In this document: piece by piece, positions 1-9,200 of the stretch
Numbering within the stretch: the first letter of the stretch is position 1
Layout of the letters: the number at the start of each line of letters is the position of its first letter
NCBI GenBank assembly: GCA_030706635.1
Contig: JAUZOD010000014.1
Coordinates: forward strand, 1-64,000
Length of the DNA: 64,000 nucleotides
Source of the DNA: Bacteroidota bacterium
Lineage (GTDB): Bacteria > Bacteroidota > Bacteroidia > Chitinophagales > Chitinophagaceae
Direction of reading: 5' to 3'
Translations under genes and position numbers: made by a program
Notes under the pieces: model-generated
Seen by the model: only the letters and a program-made list of their open reading frames with translations
What the model was told of the DNA's origin: nothing
Database searches by the model: none

Positions 1-1
1 C

Positions 2-751
2 GACGATAAATCGGGCATTCCTTCCAGCGAACCGATCCCTTTTTACAAGAATAAGGCGTATATCGCCCTGATCGTGCTGGTTCTTTTTGTTTTGGGTGGT
101 TATTACCTCGTGCAGGCAGCGGTCGGCCTGGGAAGGCAAAAGAACTATCAGCCTGCCCAGCCCATTTTCTTCTCGCATAAGGTGCATCCGGGAAATAACC
201 AGATCAGCTGTTTATATTGTCACGGGGGAGCCTGGGACAGTAAACATGCCGGGGTTCCCTCTCTGAATGTTTGTATGAACTGTCATGCCGCCATCAATGA
301 TTATAAAGGCGAGCCCCTGCATCGCGCAGATGGCTCCGTGGTGGACGCCAACGCTGAAATTCAAAAATTATACAGTTACACTGGTTACGATCCGGCTTCC
401 GGAAAATATACCGAGCCTGGCAAGCAGATCGAATGGGTGAAAATTCACAATCTCCCCGATCATGTCTATTTCAACCACTCCCAGCATATCCGCGCAGGAA
501 AAGTACAGTGCCAGACCTGCCATGGCAACATTACCGAGATGAACGAGGTAAAACAATTTGCCGAACTGAGCATGGGCTGGTGTATCAACTGTCACCGCAC
601 CACCAAAGTGAACTTCCCGGATGATAAGGGGAACGGAAATAAATTTTATAGCATTTACGAAAGATTCCATCAGGACCTGAAGACGGGGAAGATGGACAGT
701 GTAACGGTTGAAAATATCGGGGGCACTGAGTGTCAGAAGTGCCATTATTAA
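2..751 (+). CDS. actA: Alternative complex III pentaheme cytochrome subunit ActA (5' partial)
   Basis: Multiheme cytochrome c subunit of the quinol:cytochrome c oxidoreductase (alternative complex III). It passes electrons from the quinol-oxidising core to the monoheme subunit and the oxidase. The frame is open to the left edge, so the N-terminus lies outside the window; the GTG at 74 is internal. What is visible is a membrane anchor of about 20 residues (from about base 56) and then a periplasmic domain with five CxxCH heme sites: CLYCH, CMNCH, CQTCH, CINCH and CQKCH, the last right at the C-terminus. It is the first visible gene of the act-cox operon, and actB follows after an 89-bp palindromic spacer. 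Family identity is secure from the heme pattern and gene order. Confidence 0.93.
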   Translation, partial: DDKSGIPSSEPIPFYKNKAYIALIVLVLFVLGGYYLVQAAVGLGRQKNYQPAQPIFFSHKVHPGNNQISCLYCHGGAWDSKHAGVPSLNVCMNCHAAINDYKGEPLHRADGSVVDANAEIQKLYSYTGYDPASGKYTEPGKQIEWVKIHNLPDHVYFNHSQHIRAGKVQCQTCHGNITEMNEVKQFAELSMGWCINCHRTTKVNFPDDKGNGNKFYSIYERFHQDLKTGKMDSVTVENIGGTECQKCHY

Positions 752-832
752 TGTGTTAATGTGGAAATATGAAAATGTGAGAATGACTGTATTGTCATTT
801 TCACATTTCCAAATTTTCAAATTTTCAAATTT
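751..832. repeat. Palindromic spacer of TGTGAAAATG-type words
   Basis: The spacer between actA and actB is an imperfect inverted repeat built from short related words. The left arm (about 752-786) reads TGTGTTAATGTGGAAA... and ends GTGAGAATGA. The right arm (about 795-832) starts TCATTTTCACATTTCC and continues as AAATTTTC units. It resembles the near-perfect palindrome at 15181-15287. A hairpin here could trim actA from actB in the operon mRNA or attenuate transcription; that role is inference. Confidence 0.6.
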
Positions 833-840
833 GAACTTCA

Positions 841-3800
841 ATGAGCGAAAAAAAGTATTGGCAAAATTTTGGAGAACGCAATAGTTCCGAATCCTCCAGG
901 AAGTTGGCCGAAAATGAGTTCCAGGAAGATCTTCCCATGGAAAGTTTCGACAGCAAAGGATTGCTGGAGGTAAAAACGCCAAGAAGGGATTTCCTCAAAT
1001 ATCTTGGATTCAGCACAGCCGCAGCCACCCTGGCCGCCAGTTGTGAGGTTCCTGTAAGAAAAGTTATTCCGTATCTGAATAAGCCCGAGAATATGATTCC
1101 GGGAGTTGCCGATTATTATGCAACAACCTATGTATCGGGCGGAGATGCTGTTTCCATTGTGGCGAAAGTGCGCGACGGCCGACCCATTAAACTGGAAGGC
1201 AACGAATTATCCGGCATTACGCACGGTGGAACCTCTGCGCGTGTTCAGGCATCGGTACTGGATTTATACGATACGGCGCGTTTACGTTATCCGGTGCAGA
1301 TGGTGAATGGTCTTCCCCAGGAAGTCACCAGCTTTGAAGCCTTTGATAAACTGGTTTCCCAATCCATGGCTGGCCAGAGTGGATCGCTGGTTTTGCTTAC
1401 CAGCACCATCACTTCTCCCACCAGCAATCAGATCATCAGTGAATTCCTGGCAAAATATCCGGGAAGCCGTCATATACAATACGATGCCGATTCCTTCAGT
1501 GGTATGCTGCTGGCGAATGAAGCAGCCTACGGAAAAAGGTCCATTCCCTCCTATCATTTTGAAAATGCAAAAGTGATTGTGAGCCTTGGTGCTGATTTTC
1601 TCGGAACCTGGCTTTCTCCTGTAGAGTTTGCCCGGCAATACGCCAAGGGCCGGAAGATTGATGAGAAAGCACCCGAAATGAACCGGCATTACCAGTTTGA
1701 ATCCCTGCTGAGCATGACGGGCGCTAATGCGGACGAACGGTTTGCGCATAAACCATCAGAAACAGGGGCCGTTGCCCTTTCCCTGCTGGCTGCCCTCGGT
1801 GGAAATGTTACGGCTCCTTCCATTTCAGATAAACTGAAAGCGGCTGTTGCCAAAGTAGCTAAAGATCTGTCTGCAGCCAAAGGCAAAGCCCTGGTTGTTT
1901 GCGGATCCAATGATATGCATATTCAGCTCATTGTAAACGCCATCAACGAGGCGGTTGGCGCCAATGGCACTACGATATCCTGGTCTTCCCCATTCTTAAC
2001 CCGTCAGGGCATTGACAGCGAGTTCAGCGCCCTGGTTGACGATATGAATGCCGGCAAAATCAGCAGCCTGCTGATTTATGATGCCAACCCGGCCTATGAT
2101 TATTATGATGCGAAGAAATTCAAAACGGGACTGGAGAAAGTAAAGACCAGCGTTTCTTTCAACGGCAGGCTGGATGAGACTTCCGAATTATGCAAATATG
2201 TTCTGCCTTCTCCGCACTTCCTTGAGAGATGGGGTGATGCGCAACCCAAACCGGGTTATATTTCTTTGATCCAGCCGGTGATTGCACCGCTTTTTCTGAC
2301 GAGACCCTACGAGGATTCGCTGATGAAGTGGAGCGGTAATAGTACCGGCAGCTATGATGAATTCTTCAAAAAGTATTGGGAAGATAAATTAGGCGGCCTC
2401 GAAGCTTACGAAAAAGCCTTGCAGGATGGCGTGCTGGAATCTAAAACCACTGATGCCGGTGTGGTAAACCCGGCGGGTGTTACTGCGTCTTACAACGGGT
2501 CGAAACTTGCGGATGCAGTTACGGCGATCGGCTCCAAAAAAGGCAGCGATCTCGAACTGGTGCTTTACATGCAGGTGAGCATGGGGACGGGCTCACAGGC
2601 CAACAACCCCTGGCTGCTGGAATTCCCTGATCCCATTACCCGCGGCGCCTGGGACAACTACGCGATGGTGTCTCCCAAATTCCTGAAAGACAATTATGAT
2701 ATAGACCTGAGTGATGCGCATCAGGCAGATAGTTTTGAGGTGCATCCCGAACGCCCTGTTATCAGAATAAAAGCGAACGGCAAGGAAACGACCATTCCGA
2801 TTGTGCCGGTTCCCGGCACGGCTGAAGGGGTAATCGCGATTGCCGTCGGTTACGGAAGGGAAAGCGCCGATCCGAAAAATACAGCCAGTTTTATTGGCCG
2901 TGCCGTTCCCGGCGCCGGCCGAAATGCTTATCCTTTTGCAACATCCAACGGAACTACGGTTGACTGGTCTGCCACAGGGGTGAGTTTTGAAAAAACAAAC
3001 GAAGAATATCAGGTTGCTTTCAGCCAGACGCATAATTCCTACGAAGGCCGCACATCGGTGATCAAGGAAATGAGCCTGGAGGACTTCATCAAGGACCCCA
3101 ACGAAGTACCGGAGGAAAGAGAGAATGAACTGAAGAAATTCGGGGGCATTGAGAACTATGAAAAGGATGGAACACTGTACGGCTATTATGATAAACCAGG
3201 TATCCACTGGGGCATGTCCATCGATCTGAACTCCTGTGTCGGTTGCGGGGCCTGCGTGATTGCCTGTCATGCGGAAAATAACGTAGCGGTTGTTGGCAAG
3301 AATGAAGTGATGCGTTTTCACGATATGCACTGGCTGCGGATTGACCGGTATTTTACCGGCAATTATGCAGATCCGGACAGCGTGCAGACCATTTTCCAGC
3401 CGATGCTCTGCCAGCATTGTGATAATGCGCCCTGCGAAAATGTTTGTCCCGTTTCCGCTACCAACCATAGCAGTGAAGGATTAAATCAGATGGTATATAA
3501 CCGTTGTATCGGTACCCGTTATTGCGCTAACAACTGTCCGTTTAAAGTACGGCGGTTTAACTGGGCTGATTACACGCAGGCAGACAGTTTCCCCAATAAC
3601 CAGGATCAGCATGGGGTGGGTGTGTTGAATGATTCGGTGCTGATGATGAATGATGATCTGACCCGCATGGTGCTTAACCCGGATGTAACCGTGCGTTCCA
3701 GGGGGGTTATGGAAAAATGTTCATTCTGCGTTCAGCGTTTGCAGGACGGCAAGCTGAAAGCTAAGAAAGAAGACCGGCCATTGCTGGATATGGTGGATGT

Positions 3801-3996
3801 TAGAACGAGTTGCCAGCAAGCCTGTCCGACGGAAGCCATTGTTTTCGGAAATATCAACGACAGCAAGAGTGCGATCGTAAAGGAAAGGGTGGATAATCAC
3901 CATCGTCTCTATCACGTACTGGAAGAATTGCATGTACTGCCGAATATAAGTTACCTCGCCAAGGTCCGTAACCCGGAATCAGAAGCGAAGGCATAA
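841..3996 (+). CDS. actB: Alternative complex III iron-sulfur/molybdopterin-like subunit ActB
   Basis: Large peripheral subunit of alternative complex III (1051 aa). Residues 47-68 carry a Tat-like signal (PRRDFLKYLGFSTAAATLAA) with Cys68 in a lipobox, so the protein is probably exported folded and lipid-anchored. Residues about 70-760 form the molybdopterin-oxidoreductase-like domain, which in this family binds no molybdenum. The C-terminal ferredoxin domain begins near Cys799 (CVGCGACVIACH) and continues with CQHCDNAPCENVCP, CIGTRYCANNCP, CSFC and CQQACP, the ligands of several [Fe-S] clusters. In ActB the two domains are fused, as usual for Bacteroidota. It is followed closely by the NrfD-like actC. 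Confidence 0.95.
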   Translation: MSEKKYWQNFGERNSSESSRKLAENEFQEDLPMESFDSKGLLEVKTPRRDFLKYLGFSTAAATLAASCEVPVRKVIPYLNKPENMIPGVADYYATTYVSGGDAVSIVAKVRDGRPIKLEGNELSGITHGGTSARVQASVLDLYDTARLRYPVQMVNGLPQEVTSFEAFDKLVSQSMAGQSGSLVLLTSTITSPTSNQIISEFLAKYPGSRHIQYDADSFSGMLLANEAAYGKRSIPSYHFENAKVIVSLGADFLGTWLSPVEFARQYAKGRKIDEKAPEMNRHYQFESLLSMTGANADERFAHKPSETGAVALSLLAALGGNVTAPSISDKLKAAVAKVAKDLSAAKGKALVVCGSNDMHIQLIVNAINEAVGANGTTISWSSPFLTRQGIDSEFSALVDDMNAGKISSLLIYDANPAYDYYDAKKFKTGLEKVKTSVSFNGRLDETSELCKYVLPSPHFLERWGDAQPKPGYISLIQPVIAPLFLTRPYEDSLMKWSGNSTGSYDEFFKKYWEDKLGGLEAYEKALQDGVLESKTTDAGVVNPAGVTASYNGSKLADAVTAIGSKKGSDLELVLYMQVSMGTGSQANNPWLLEFPDPITRGAWDNYAMVSPKFLKDNYDIDLSDAHQADSFEVHPERPVIRIKANGKETTIPIVPVPGTAEGVIAIAVGYGRESADPKNTASFIGRAVPGAGRNAYPFATSNGTTVDWSATGVSFEKTNEEYQVAFSQTHNSYEGRTSVIKEMSLEDFIKDPNEVPEERENELKKFGGIENYEKDGTLYGYYDKPGIHWGMSIDLNSCVGCGACVIACHAENNVAVVGKNEVMRFHDMHWLRIDRYFTGNYADPDSVQTIFQPMLCQHCDNAPCENVCPVSATNHSSEGLNQMVYNRCIGTRYCANNCPFKVRRFNWADYTQADSFPNNQDQHGVGVLNDSVLMMNDDLTRMVLNPDVTVRSRGVMEKCSFCVQRLQDGKLKAKKEDRPLLDMVDVRTSCQQACPTEAIVFGNINDSKSAIVKERVDNHHRLYHVLEELHVLPNISYLAKVRNPESEAKA

Positions 3997-4052
3997 AACG
4001 GAAAGATTTTTTAAAAAAACGGCTGAACCGATATTAAAAGTATTAACCGATT

Positions 4053-5501
4053 ATGGCTTTATATAAGTACGAATCACAGGTGAGACCTCCGCTGGTGGAT
4101 GGAAATAAAACGTATCACCAGATCACGGAGGATATAGTGCGCCCCATTGAGGCCCGCCCTTCCAAACTTTGGTGGACAGGCTTCCTGATTTCCGTTGCCC
4201 TCTTGTGTTTCGGGATCTTTTCGGTTACCCGGGAAGTGATCTATGGCGTCGGACAATGGAACCTGCATAAAACAGTGGGTTGGGGTTGGGATATCACCAA
4301 TTTCGTTTGGTGGGTAGGTATCGGGCATGCCGGAACCCTGATCTCTGCGATCCTCCTGCTTTTCCGCCAGGGCTGGAGAACCGGTGTAAACCGGGCTGCG
4401 GAAGCCATGACCATCTTTGCGGTGATGTGTGCGGGTCAATTTCCGATCTGGCACATGGGAAGGGTATGGATGGCATTCTTTGTGCTGCCTTATCCAAACA
4501 GTCGCGGATCCCTGTGGCCGAATTTCAACTCGCCTTTGCTTTGGGATGTATTTGCGGTAGGCACTTATTTTACCGTTTCCGTTTTATTCTGGTACTGCGG
4601 ACTGCTACCGGATCTGGCCACAGTCCGTGACCGCGCCAAGTTGAAGTGGAGAAAGTTCTTTTACGGACTCACCTCTTTTGGATGGACGGGTTCTACAAAA
4701 CACTGGCAGCGTCACGAATATTTATCACTGATACTCGCCGGGCTGGCCACGCCGCTGGTACTTTCTGTACATACGATTGTATCCTTCGACTTTGCCACAT
4801 CTATTGTTCCCGGATGGCATACCACCATATTTCCTCCGTACTTTGTTGCCGGCGCGGTATTCTCCGGTTTTGCAATGGTGCAAACCCTGTTGATCATCAC
4901 CCGAAAGGTATTTAACCTGAAAGAATACATTACGCTGGAGCATATCGATGTAATGAACAAGATCATTGTGCTGACCGGCTCCATTGTGGGGATTGCCTAT
5001 CTCTCGGAATTGTTTGTGGCCTGGTACAGTCAAAATCCGTATGAAGCAACGGCATTTATGCAGGACCGCGCGAATTTATTCACACCTTATGGATGGGCCT
5101 ATTATATTATGATGAGCTGCAACGTACTTTCTCCGCAGGTATTCTGGTCACGCAAAATGAGACGGAACCTTACCGTTACCTTCTTCATGAGTGTGATCGT
5201 GAATATCGGGATGTGGTTTGAGCGGTTTGTGATCATCGTGTCGTCCATTTACCGGGATTATATTCCAAGCGCCTGGGCCACGTATTATTCTCCGTCTATC
5301 TGGGAGGTTGGATTTTACCTGGGTACATTTGGATTGTTTTTCACGTGTTATTTTTTATTTTCCAAATTCTTCCCGGTGATTGCCCTGGCAGAAATTAAAC
5401 ATATTCTCAAGAAATCCGGAGATGGGTTTAAAGAAAAGATGGGCGAAGCAGAAAAGGAAGCGCCAGAGGCCTTTGCACATGAAATGGCGCATGCGCATTG
5501 A
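4053..5501 (+). CDS. actC: Alternative complex III NrfD-like membrane subunit ActC
   Basis: Polytopic NrfD/PsrC-family subunit (482 aa) that provides the quinol-oxidising membrane core of alternative complex III. Almost the whole chain is hydrophobic helices separated by short loops, from about residue 40 to 450, ending in a charged, His-rich tail (HEMAHAH). The start ATG lies 56 bp after actB. Position between the Fe-S subunit and actD, together with length, matches the family. ActC and ActF are related membrane subunits; in known structures the quinol site is associated with ActC. Confidence 0.95.
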   Translation: MALYKYESQVRPPLVDGNKTYHQITEDIVRPIEARPSKLWWTGFLISVALLCFGIFSVTREVIYGVGQWNLHKTVGWGWDITNFVWWVGIGHAGTLISAILLLFRQGWRTGVNRAAEAMTIFAVMCAGQFPIWHMGRVWMAFFVLPYPNSRGSLWPNFNSPLLWDVFAVGTYFTVSVLFWYCGLLPDLATVRDRAKLKWRKFFYGLTSFGWTGSTKHWQRHEYLSLILAGLATPLVLSVHTIVSFDFATSIVPGWHTTIFPPYFVAGAVFSGFAMVQTLLIITRKVFNLKEYITLEHIDVMNKIIVLTGSIVGIAYLSELFVAWYSQNPYEATAFMQDRANLFTPYGWAYYIMMSCNVLSPQVFWSRKMRRNLTVTFFMSVIVNIGMWFERFVIIVSSIYRDYIPSAWATYYSPSIWEVGFYLGTFGLFFTCYFLFSKFFPVIALAEIKHILKKSGDGFKEKMGEAEKEAPEAFAHEMAHAH

Positions 5502-5530
5502 CGATTTGAACCACTGTTAAAGCAAAGTAT

Positions 5531-6121
5531 ATGGCTATAAAAAGATTCGTTGTCGGCAGTTTTGAGGAGGAGCCGGTATTATTCAGGGCCGTGAAGAAAG
5601 TCCGCACAGCGGGATATAAGCTTTATGATGTGTTTACCCCGATGCCGATACATGGATTGGATAAGGCCATGGGATTGAGGGAAACCAGTATTCCGACAGC
5701 CGGATTTATTTACGGAATTACCGGCACCACAACAGCCTTGTGCGGCATATCTTATACGCTGGTTTATGACTGGCCGCTGAATATCGGAGGTAAACCCCAT
5801 TTTGCTTTACCGGCCTGGATTCCCATCATGTTTGAGCTGACCGTGCTGTTCTCTGCGGTAGGCATGGTAATGACTTTTTGTTATCTCTGCCAGATGGCAC
5901 CCTTCGTGCGGAAACATCATTTCAGTCCCCGTTCCACGGATGACCGGATGGTGATGGTGATCGAGTGTACCGAAAAGACGAATGAAGAAGAATTGAAGAC
6001 TTTTCTAAGCCAGACCGGAGCAGAGGATGTTCATGTGCAGAATGCGGAAACCGGCTGGTGGCTCGGATCATACAGTAAGAATAAAAAACCTTTTGAAAAT
6101 CCAAATACCATTCTGGCATAA
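5531..6121 (+). CDS. actD: Alternative complex III subunit ActD (DUF3341)
   Basis: 196-aa membrane protein of the DUF3341/ActD family. A short cytoplasmic N-terminus (FEEEPVLFRAVKKVRTAGYK, a ferredoxin-fold-like start) is followed by two hydrophobic hairpin helices at about residues 55-80 and 95-120, then a soluble C-terminal domain ending near NAETGWWLGSYSKN. It stabilises the ActC/ActF core, with no known cofactor. Tight spacing (29 bp from actC, 5 bp to actE) marks it as part of the operon. Confidence 0.92.
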   Translation: MAIKRFVVGSFEEEPVLFRAVKKVRTAGYKLYDVFTPMPIHGLDKAMGLRETSIPTAGFIYGITGTTTALCGISYTLVYDWPLNIGGKPHFALPAWIPIMFELTVLFSAVGMVMTFCYLCQMAPFVRKHHFSPRSTDDRMVMVIECTEKTNEEELKTFLSQTGAEDVHVQNAETGWWLGSYSKNKKPFENPNTILA

Positions 6122-6126
6122 ACGAA

Positions 6127-6786
6127 ATGAAAGTTGCAATGCGGATCATAAAAATCATAATCCCTTTCTTTTTAGCAGTCATTATACTCGCATCCTGCAG
6201 TGATGAGGTGAGACGGACGCCGGGAAGAGTGTACATGCCCGACATGGCGTACAGCGTCGCATATGAAACGTATTCCGTTACACCGGAACAAAAGGAAGCA
6301 TTATTGAAAAAAGGAATTCATTACAGTAATATTCCGGTTGCCGGAACAATTAAAAGGGGCGAGCTATTTCCATTTGCCATTCCGAAAGACAAGGAAGGAG
6401 ACACGACCAATTACACAGCATCCAAAGCGGTTAAGAATCCGATTCCTGTAATTGACTCGGCTTCGATGGTTGAAGCACATAGGTTATACCTGGTGAATTG
6501 CGCTATTTGTCACGGTCCCAAGCTGGATGGGAATGGTCCGCTGTACAAGGGTGGTGATGGTCCTTTCCCCGCGAAGCCAGCCACACTGGTGGGGGATAAG
6601 AAATATGAAGCCATGCCGGAAGGCCAGATGTACTATTCTGTTACTTACGGTAAAAATAAAATGGGTAGTTATGCGTCGCAGCTGGACACCCGGCAGCGGT
6701 GGATGGTGATTGATTACATCAAATCCCGGCAGGCTGCGGGTAATACAGCAGCAGCTGCATCGGATTCAACGGCCAAGAAGAAATAG
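6127..6786 (+). CDS. actE: Alternative complex III monoheme cytochrome c lipoprotein ActE
   Basis: 219-aa membrane-anchored cytochrome c that takes electrons from ActA and hands them to the oxidase. The N-terminus is a lipoprotein signal with lipobox LASC (Cys24). One heme site, CAICH, lies at residues 125-129, and the Met-rich stretch KNKMGSYASQLD (from about residue 178) probably supplies the axial Met ligand. The C-terminus is a low-complexity Ala/Ser/Lys tail (QAAGNTAAAASDSTAKKK). The length and single heme fit ActE. Confidence 0.93.
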   Translation: MKVAMRIIKIIIPFFLAVIILASCSDEVRRTPGRVYMPDMAYSVAYETYSVTPEQKEALLKKGIHYSNIPVAGTIKRGELFPFAIPKDKEGDTTNYTASKAVKNPIPVIDSASMVEAHRLYLVNCAICHGPKLDGNGPLYKGGDGPFPAKPATLVGDKKYEAMPEGQMYYSVTYGKNKMGSYASQLDTRQRWMVIDYIKSRQAAGNTAAAASDSTAKKK

Positions 6787-6820
6787 AAGTAAACTGAGAT
6801 ACGAATAAAAATTACTACGA

Positions 6821-8044
6821 ATGTCACTTAAAGAACGTTTTGAAATACCTTCCGGTTTCAGGATGTGGTCACTGGGTTTGATCGGTGTTGGGGTTCTTTC
6901 CCTGATCATCGGATACATTTTATATGGTACCGGTGATGATGCACACCAGGCAAGGTTTTGGGGTGTGCTGTTGCACAACAGTATTTACTTTTTGCTGGTC
7001 ACCAACGCCGTGATGTTTTTTTTCTGTGCCACCACTCTCGCCCTGGCGGGATTTCAGGTTTCGTTCAAACGGGTGACCGAAGCCATTTCGGCCTGTGTTC
7101 CGGTGATTGGCGGGATCACGTTTGTCGTGCTGCTTTTTATTATATTCGGTCATAAGCAGATGGTGTATGAATGGCTGGATAAGGGAAAAGTTTCCCGGGA
7201 TGCCGCCCTCACCGGGAAAAGCGGATTTCTGAATCCGGGATTTTTTATGACCTGGACCGTGCTGGCCATCGGGCTGTGGAGCATACTGGGTTATAAAATG
7301 CGGAGCCTCAGCCGTAAAACAGACGACCATCCGCTGAGTGTGGAAGAAGGAAAGAAGTTCATGTTCAAGAATACCGTTTGGGCATCTTTGTTCATCATCT
7401 GGTATGCCCTGACCGTTGCCGCGGTAATACCCTGGCTCTGGCTGATGAGCATCAGCGCACACTGGTATTCCACGTTATACAGCTGGTACATTTTCGCGAG
7501 CACGTTCGTGGCCGGCATTGCCCTGATTTCCATATTCGTTGTTTACATGAAAAATCAGGGGTACCTGGAATATACCAATAAAGAACACCTGCACGATCTG
7601 GGGAAATTCCAGTTCGCCTTTTCTATTTTCTGGACCTATCTGTGGTTCGCCCAGTTCATGCTGATCTGGTATGCGAACATTTCTGAAGAAACGATTTATT
7701 ACAAGGCACGGGCGGAAGGCGCTTATTCCGGGATATTCTACCTGAACCTGGTCATTAACTTCCTGGCGCCCATACTCATTTACATGAGCACGCCGTCCAA
7801 ACGCAACTACGCCGTAGTAACATTTATGTCTGTAGCTTTGCTGTTCGGGCACTGGCTGGATTTTTATCAGATTGTGTTTGCCGGTATGCTCCCGGACCAT
7901 GTGTCCATGGGTTTGTTTGATTTTGGCATTGCTGCGGGATTTGTGGGTGTGATCATTTACCAGACGGGCAGGGTATTCTCGAAATTTCCGACGCTGGCAA
8001 AAAATCATCCGTTTTTTAAAGAAAGTATCATTCATTATACTTAG
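6821..8044 (+). CDS. actF: Alternative complex III membrane subunit ActF
   Basis: 407-aa polytopic subunit (quinol:cytochrome c oxidoreductase quinone-binding subunit 2). Successive hydrophobic helices start at about residue 17 (WSLGLIGVGVLSLIIGYILY) and continue to about residue 390. A cytoplasmic loop near residues 160-185 (KMRSLSRKTDDHPLSVEEG) separates two halves. It follows actE after 34 bp and precedes coxB by 54 bp. Together with ActC it forms the membrane-embedded core. Confidence 0.93.
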   Translation: MSLKERFEIPSGFRMWSLGLIGVGVLSLIIGYILYGTGDDAHQARFWGVLLHNSIYFLLVTNAVMFFFCATTLALAGFQVSFKRVTEAISACVPVIGGITFVVLLFIIFGHKQMVYEWLDKGKVSRDAALTGKSGFLNPGFFMTWTVLAIGLWSILGYKMRSLSRKTDDHPLSVEEGKKFMFKNTVWASLFIIWYALTVAAVIPWLWLMSISAHWYSTLYSWYIFASTFVAGIALISIFVVYMKNQGYLEYTNKEHLHDLGKFQFAFSIFWTYLWFAQFMLIWYANISEETIYYKARAEGAYSGIFYLNLVINFLAPILIYMSTPSKRNYAVVTFMSVALLFGHWLDFYQIVFAGMLPDHVSMGLFDFGIAAGFVGVIIYQTGRVFSKFPTLAKNHPFFKESIIHYT

Positions 8045-8098
8045 TCGTTGTTTGTGCATTCGGAGAAGATTTAAAACGATTTAATTTTTTTAAGTATC

Positions 8099-9166
8099 AT
8101 GTCAACTATTTTTCTAATTGCGATTTTATTGTTGGGTTTTGTGATCACGTTCCAGATTGCCAAAGCCAGCGAATATGTGGGCATTCTGAAAGGCGAAAAG
8201 AAAAATTTAGAGCAGAATAACCGGATCAACGGATTCCTGATGATCGTTTTTCTCGTCCTGGGCCTGATCGGTGTTTACTGGTGCAATGAGTTATTCAGGG
8301 GAAGGATATTGGGGGAAGCGGCTTCCGACCATGGAAAGAAGATTGATACGATGCTTTATATCACCATTGCCATCACCGGCGTGGTTTTCTTTATTACCCA
8401 GATCCTGCTTTTCTGGTTTTCTTTCAAGTATCAGTATTCTGAAAAAAGGAAGGGATATTATTTTCCGCATAATAATAAACTCGAATTGATCTGGACCGTA
8501 GTCCCGGCGATTGCCCTTACCGTACTCGTGGGATTCGGTTTGATGTACTGGTTTCAGATTACCGGCGAAGCGCCAAAAAATGCCATGGAAGTGGAAGTGA
8601 CCGGAAAGCAGTTTAACTGGATATTCCGGTACCCGGGTAAGGATAATATTTTCGGAAAGAAATATTACAAGAACATCAGTGATAAGGACAATAACACCCT
8701 GGGTTTATTATGGGATGATGAGCATGCGCACGATGATATCGTGGTCCAAAATACCATGTACCTGATCGTTGGCCAGCCGGTCAAGTTTATTATCAATTCC
8801 AGGGACGTGATCCATGATGTGGGCATGGTCGCCTTCAGGATGAAAATGGATGCTGTGCCGGGCACACCCACGACCATTTGGTTCACGCCGCTATATACTA
8901 CGGCGGAAATGAAAAAGAAAACCGGTGACCCGGATTTTGAATACGAAATTTCCTGCGACCAGATGTGTGGAAAGGGTCATTTTTCCATGCGGGGGGAAAT
9001 CCAGGTAGTTACGCCGGAAGAGTTTATTTTGTGGCGCGCCAGGCAGCAGTCCAATTATGCATTGGTGATGAAAGACAAAATGCCGGCGGCGCCTGCGCCG
9101 GCTGCTGATTCCGCAGCAAAAGCAAGAATGAACAGCACGCCTAAGTTGGTGGCAGAGGTAAAGTAA
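8099..9166 (+). CDS. coxB: Cytochrome c oxidase subunit II
   Basis: 355-aa subunit II carrying the binuclear CuA centre that accepts electrons from cytochrome c. There is an N-terminal helix plus two membrane helices (about residues 42-60 and 90-112), then a cupredoxin domain. CuA ligands are visible in the motif CDQMCGKGHFSM (two Cys, His, Met) and in the upstream His of VIHDVG. The C-terminus is an Ala/Pro-rich tail. No CxxCH follows the cupredoxin domain, so this is aa3-type rather than caa3-type. Coupling to ActE as donor is inferred from operon structure. Confidence 0.95.
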   Translation: MSTIFLIAILLLGFVITFQIAKASEYVGILKGEKKNLEQNNRINGFLMIVFLVLGLIGVYWCNELFRGRILGEAASDHGKKIDTMLYITIAITGVVFFITQILLFWFSFKYQYSEKRKGYYFPHNNKLELIWTVVPAIALTVLVGFGLMYWFQITGEAPKNAMEVEVTGKQFNWIFRYPGKDNIFGKKYYKNISDKDNNTLGLLWDDEHAHDDIVVQNTMYLIVGQPVKFIINSRDVIHDVGMVAFRMKMDAVPGTPTTIWFTPLYTTAEMKKKTGDPDFEYEISCDQMCGKGHFSMRGEIQVVTPEEFILWRARQQSNYALVMKDKMPAAPAPAADSAAKARMNSTPKLVAEVK

Positions 9167-9200
9167 AAAGATTATAGAAACAGAGATAAAATTTTTTCTG

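Noticed and set aside
2593-3468. 291-aa open frame on the minus strand inside actB
   Set aside because: Antisense shadow of the actB Fe-S region; low-complexity composition, no recognisable family and no start context.
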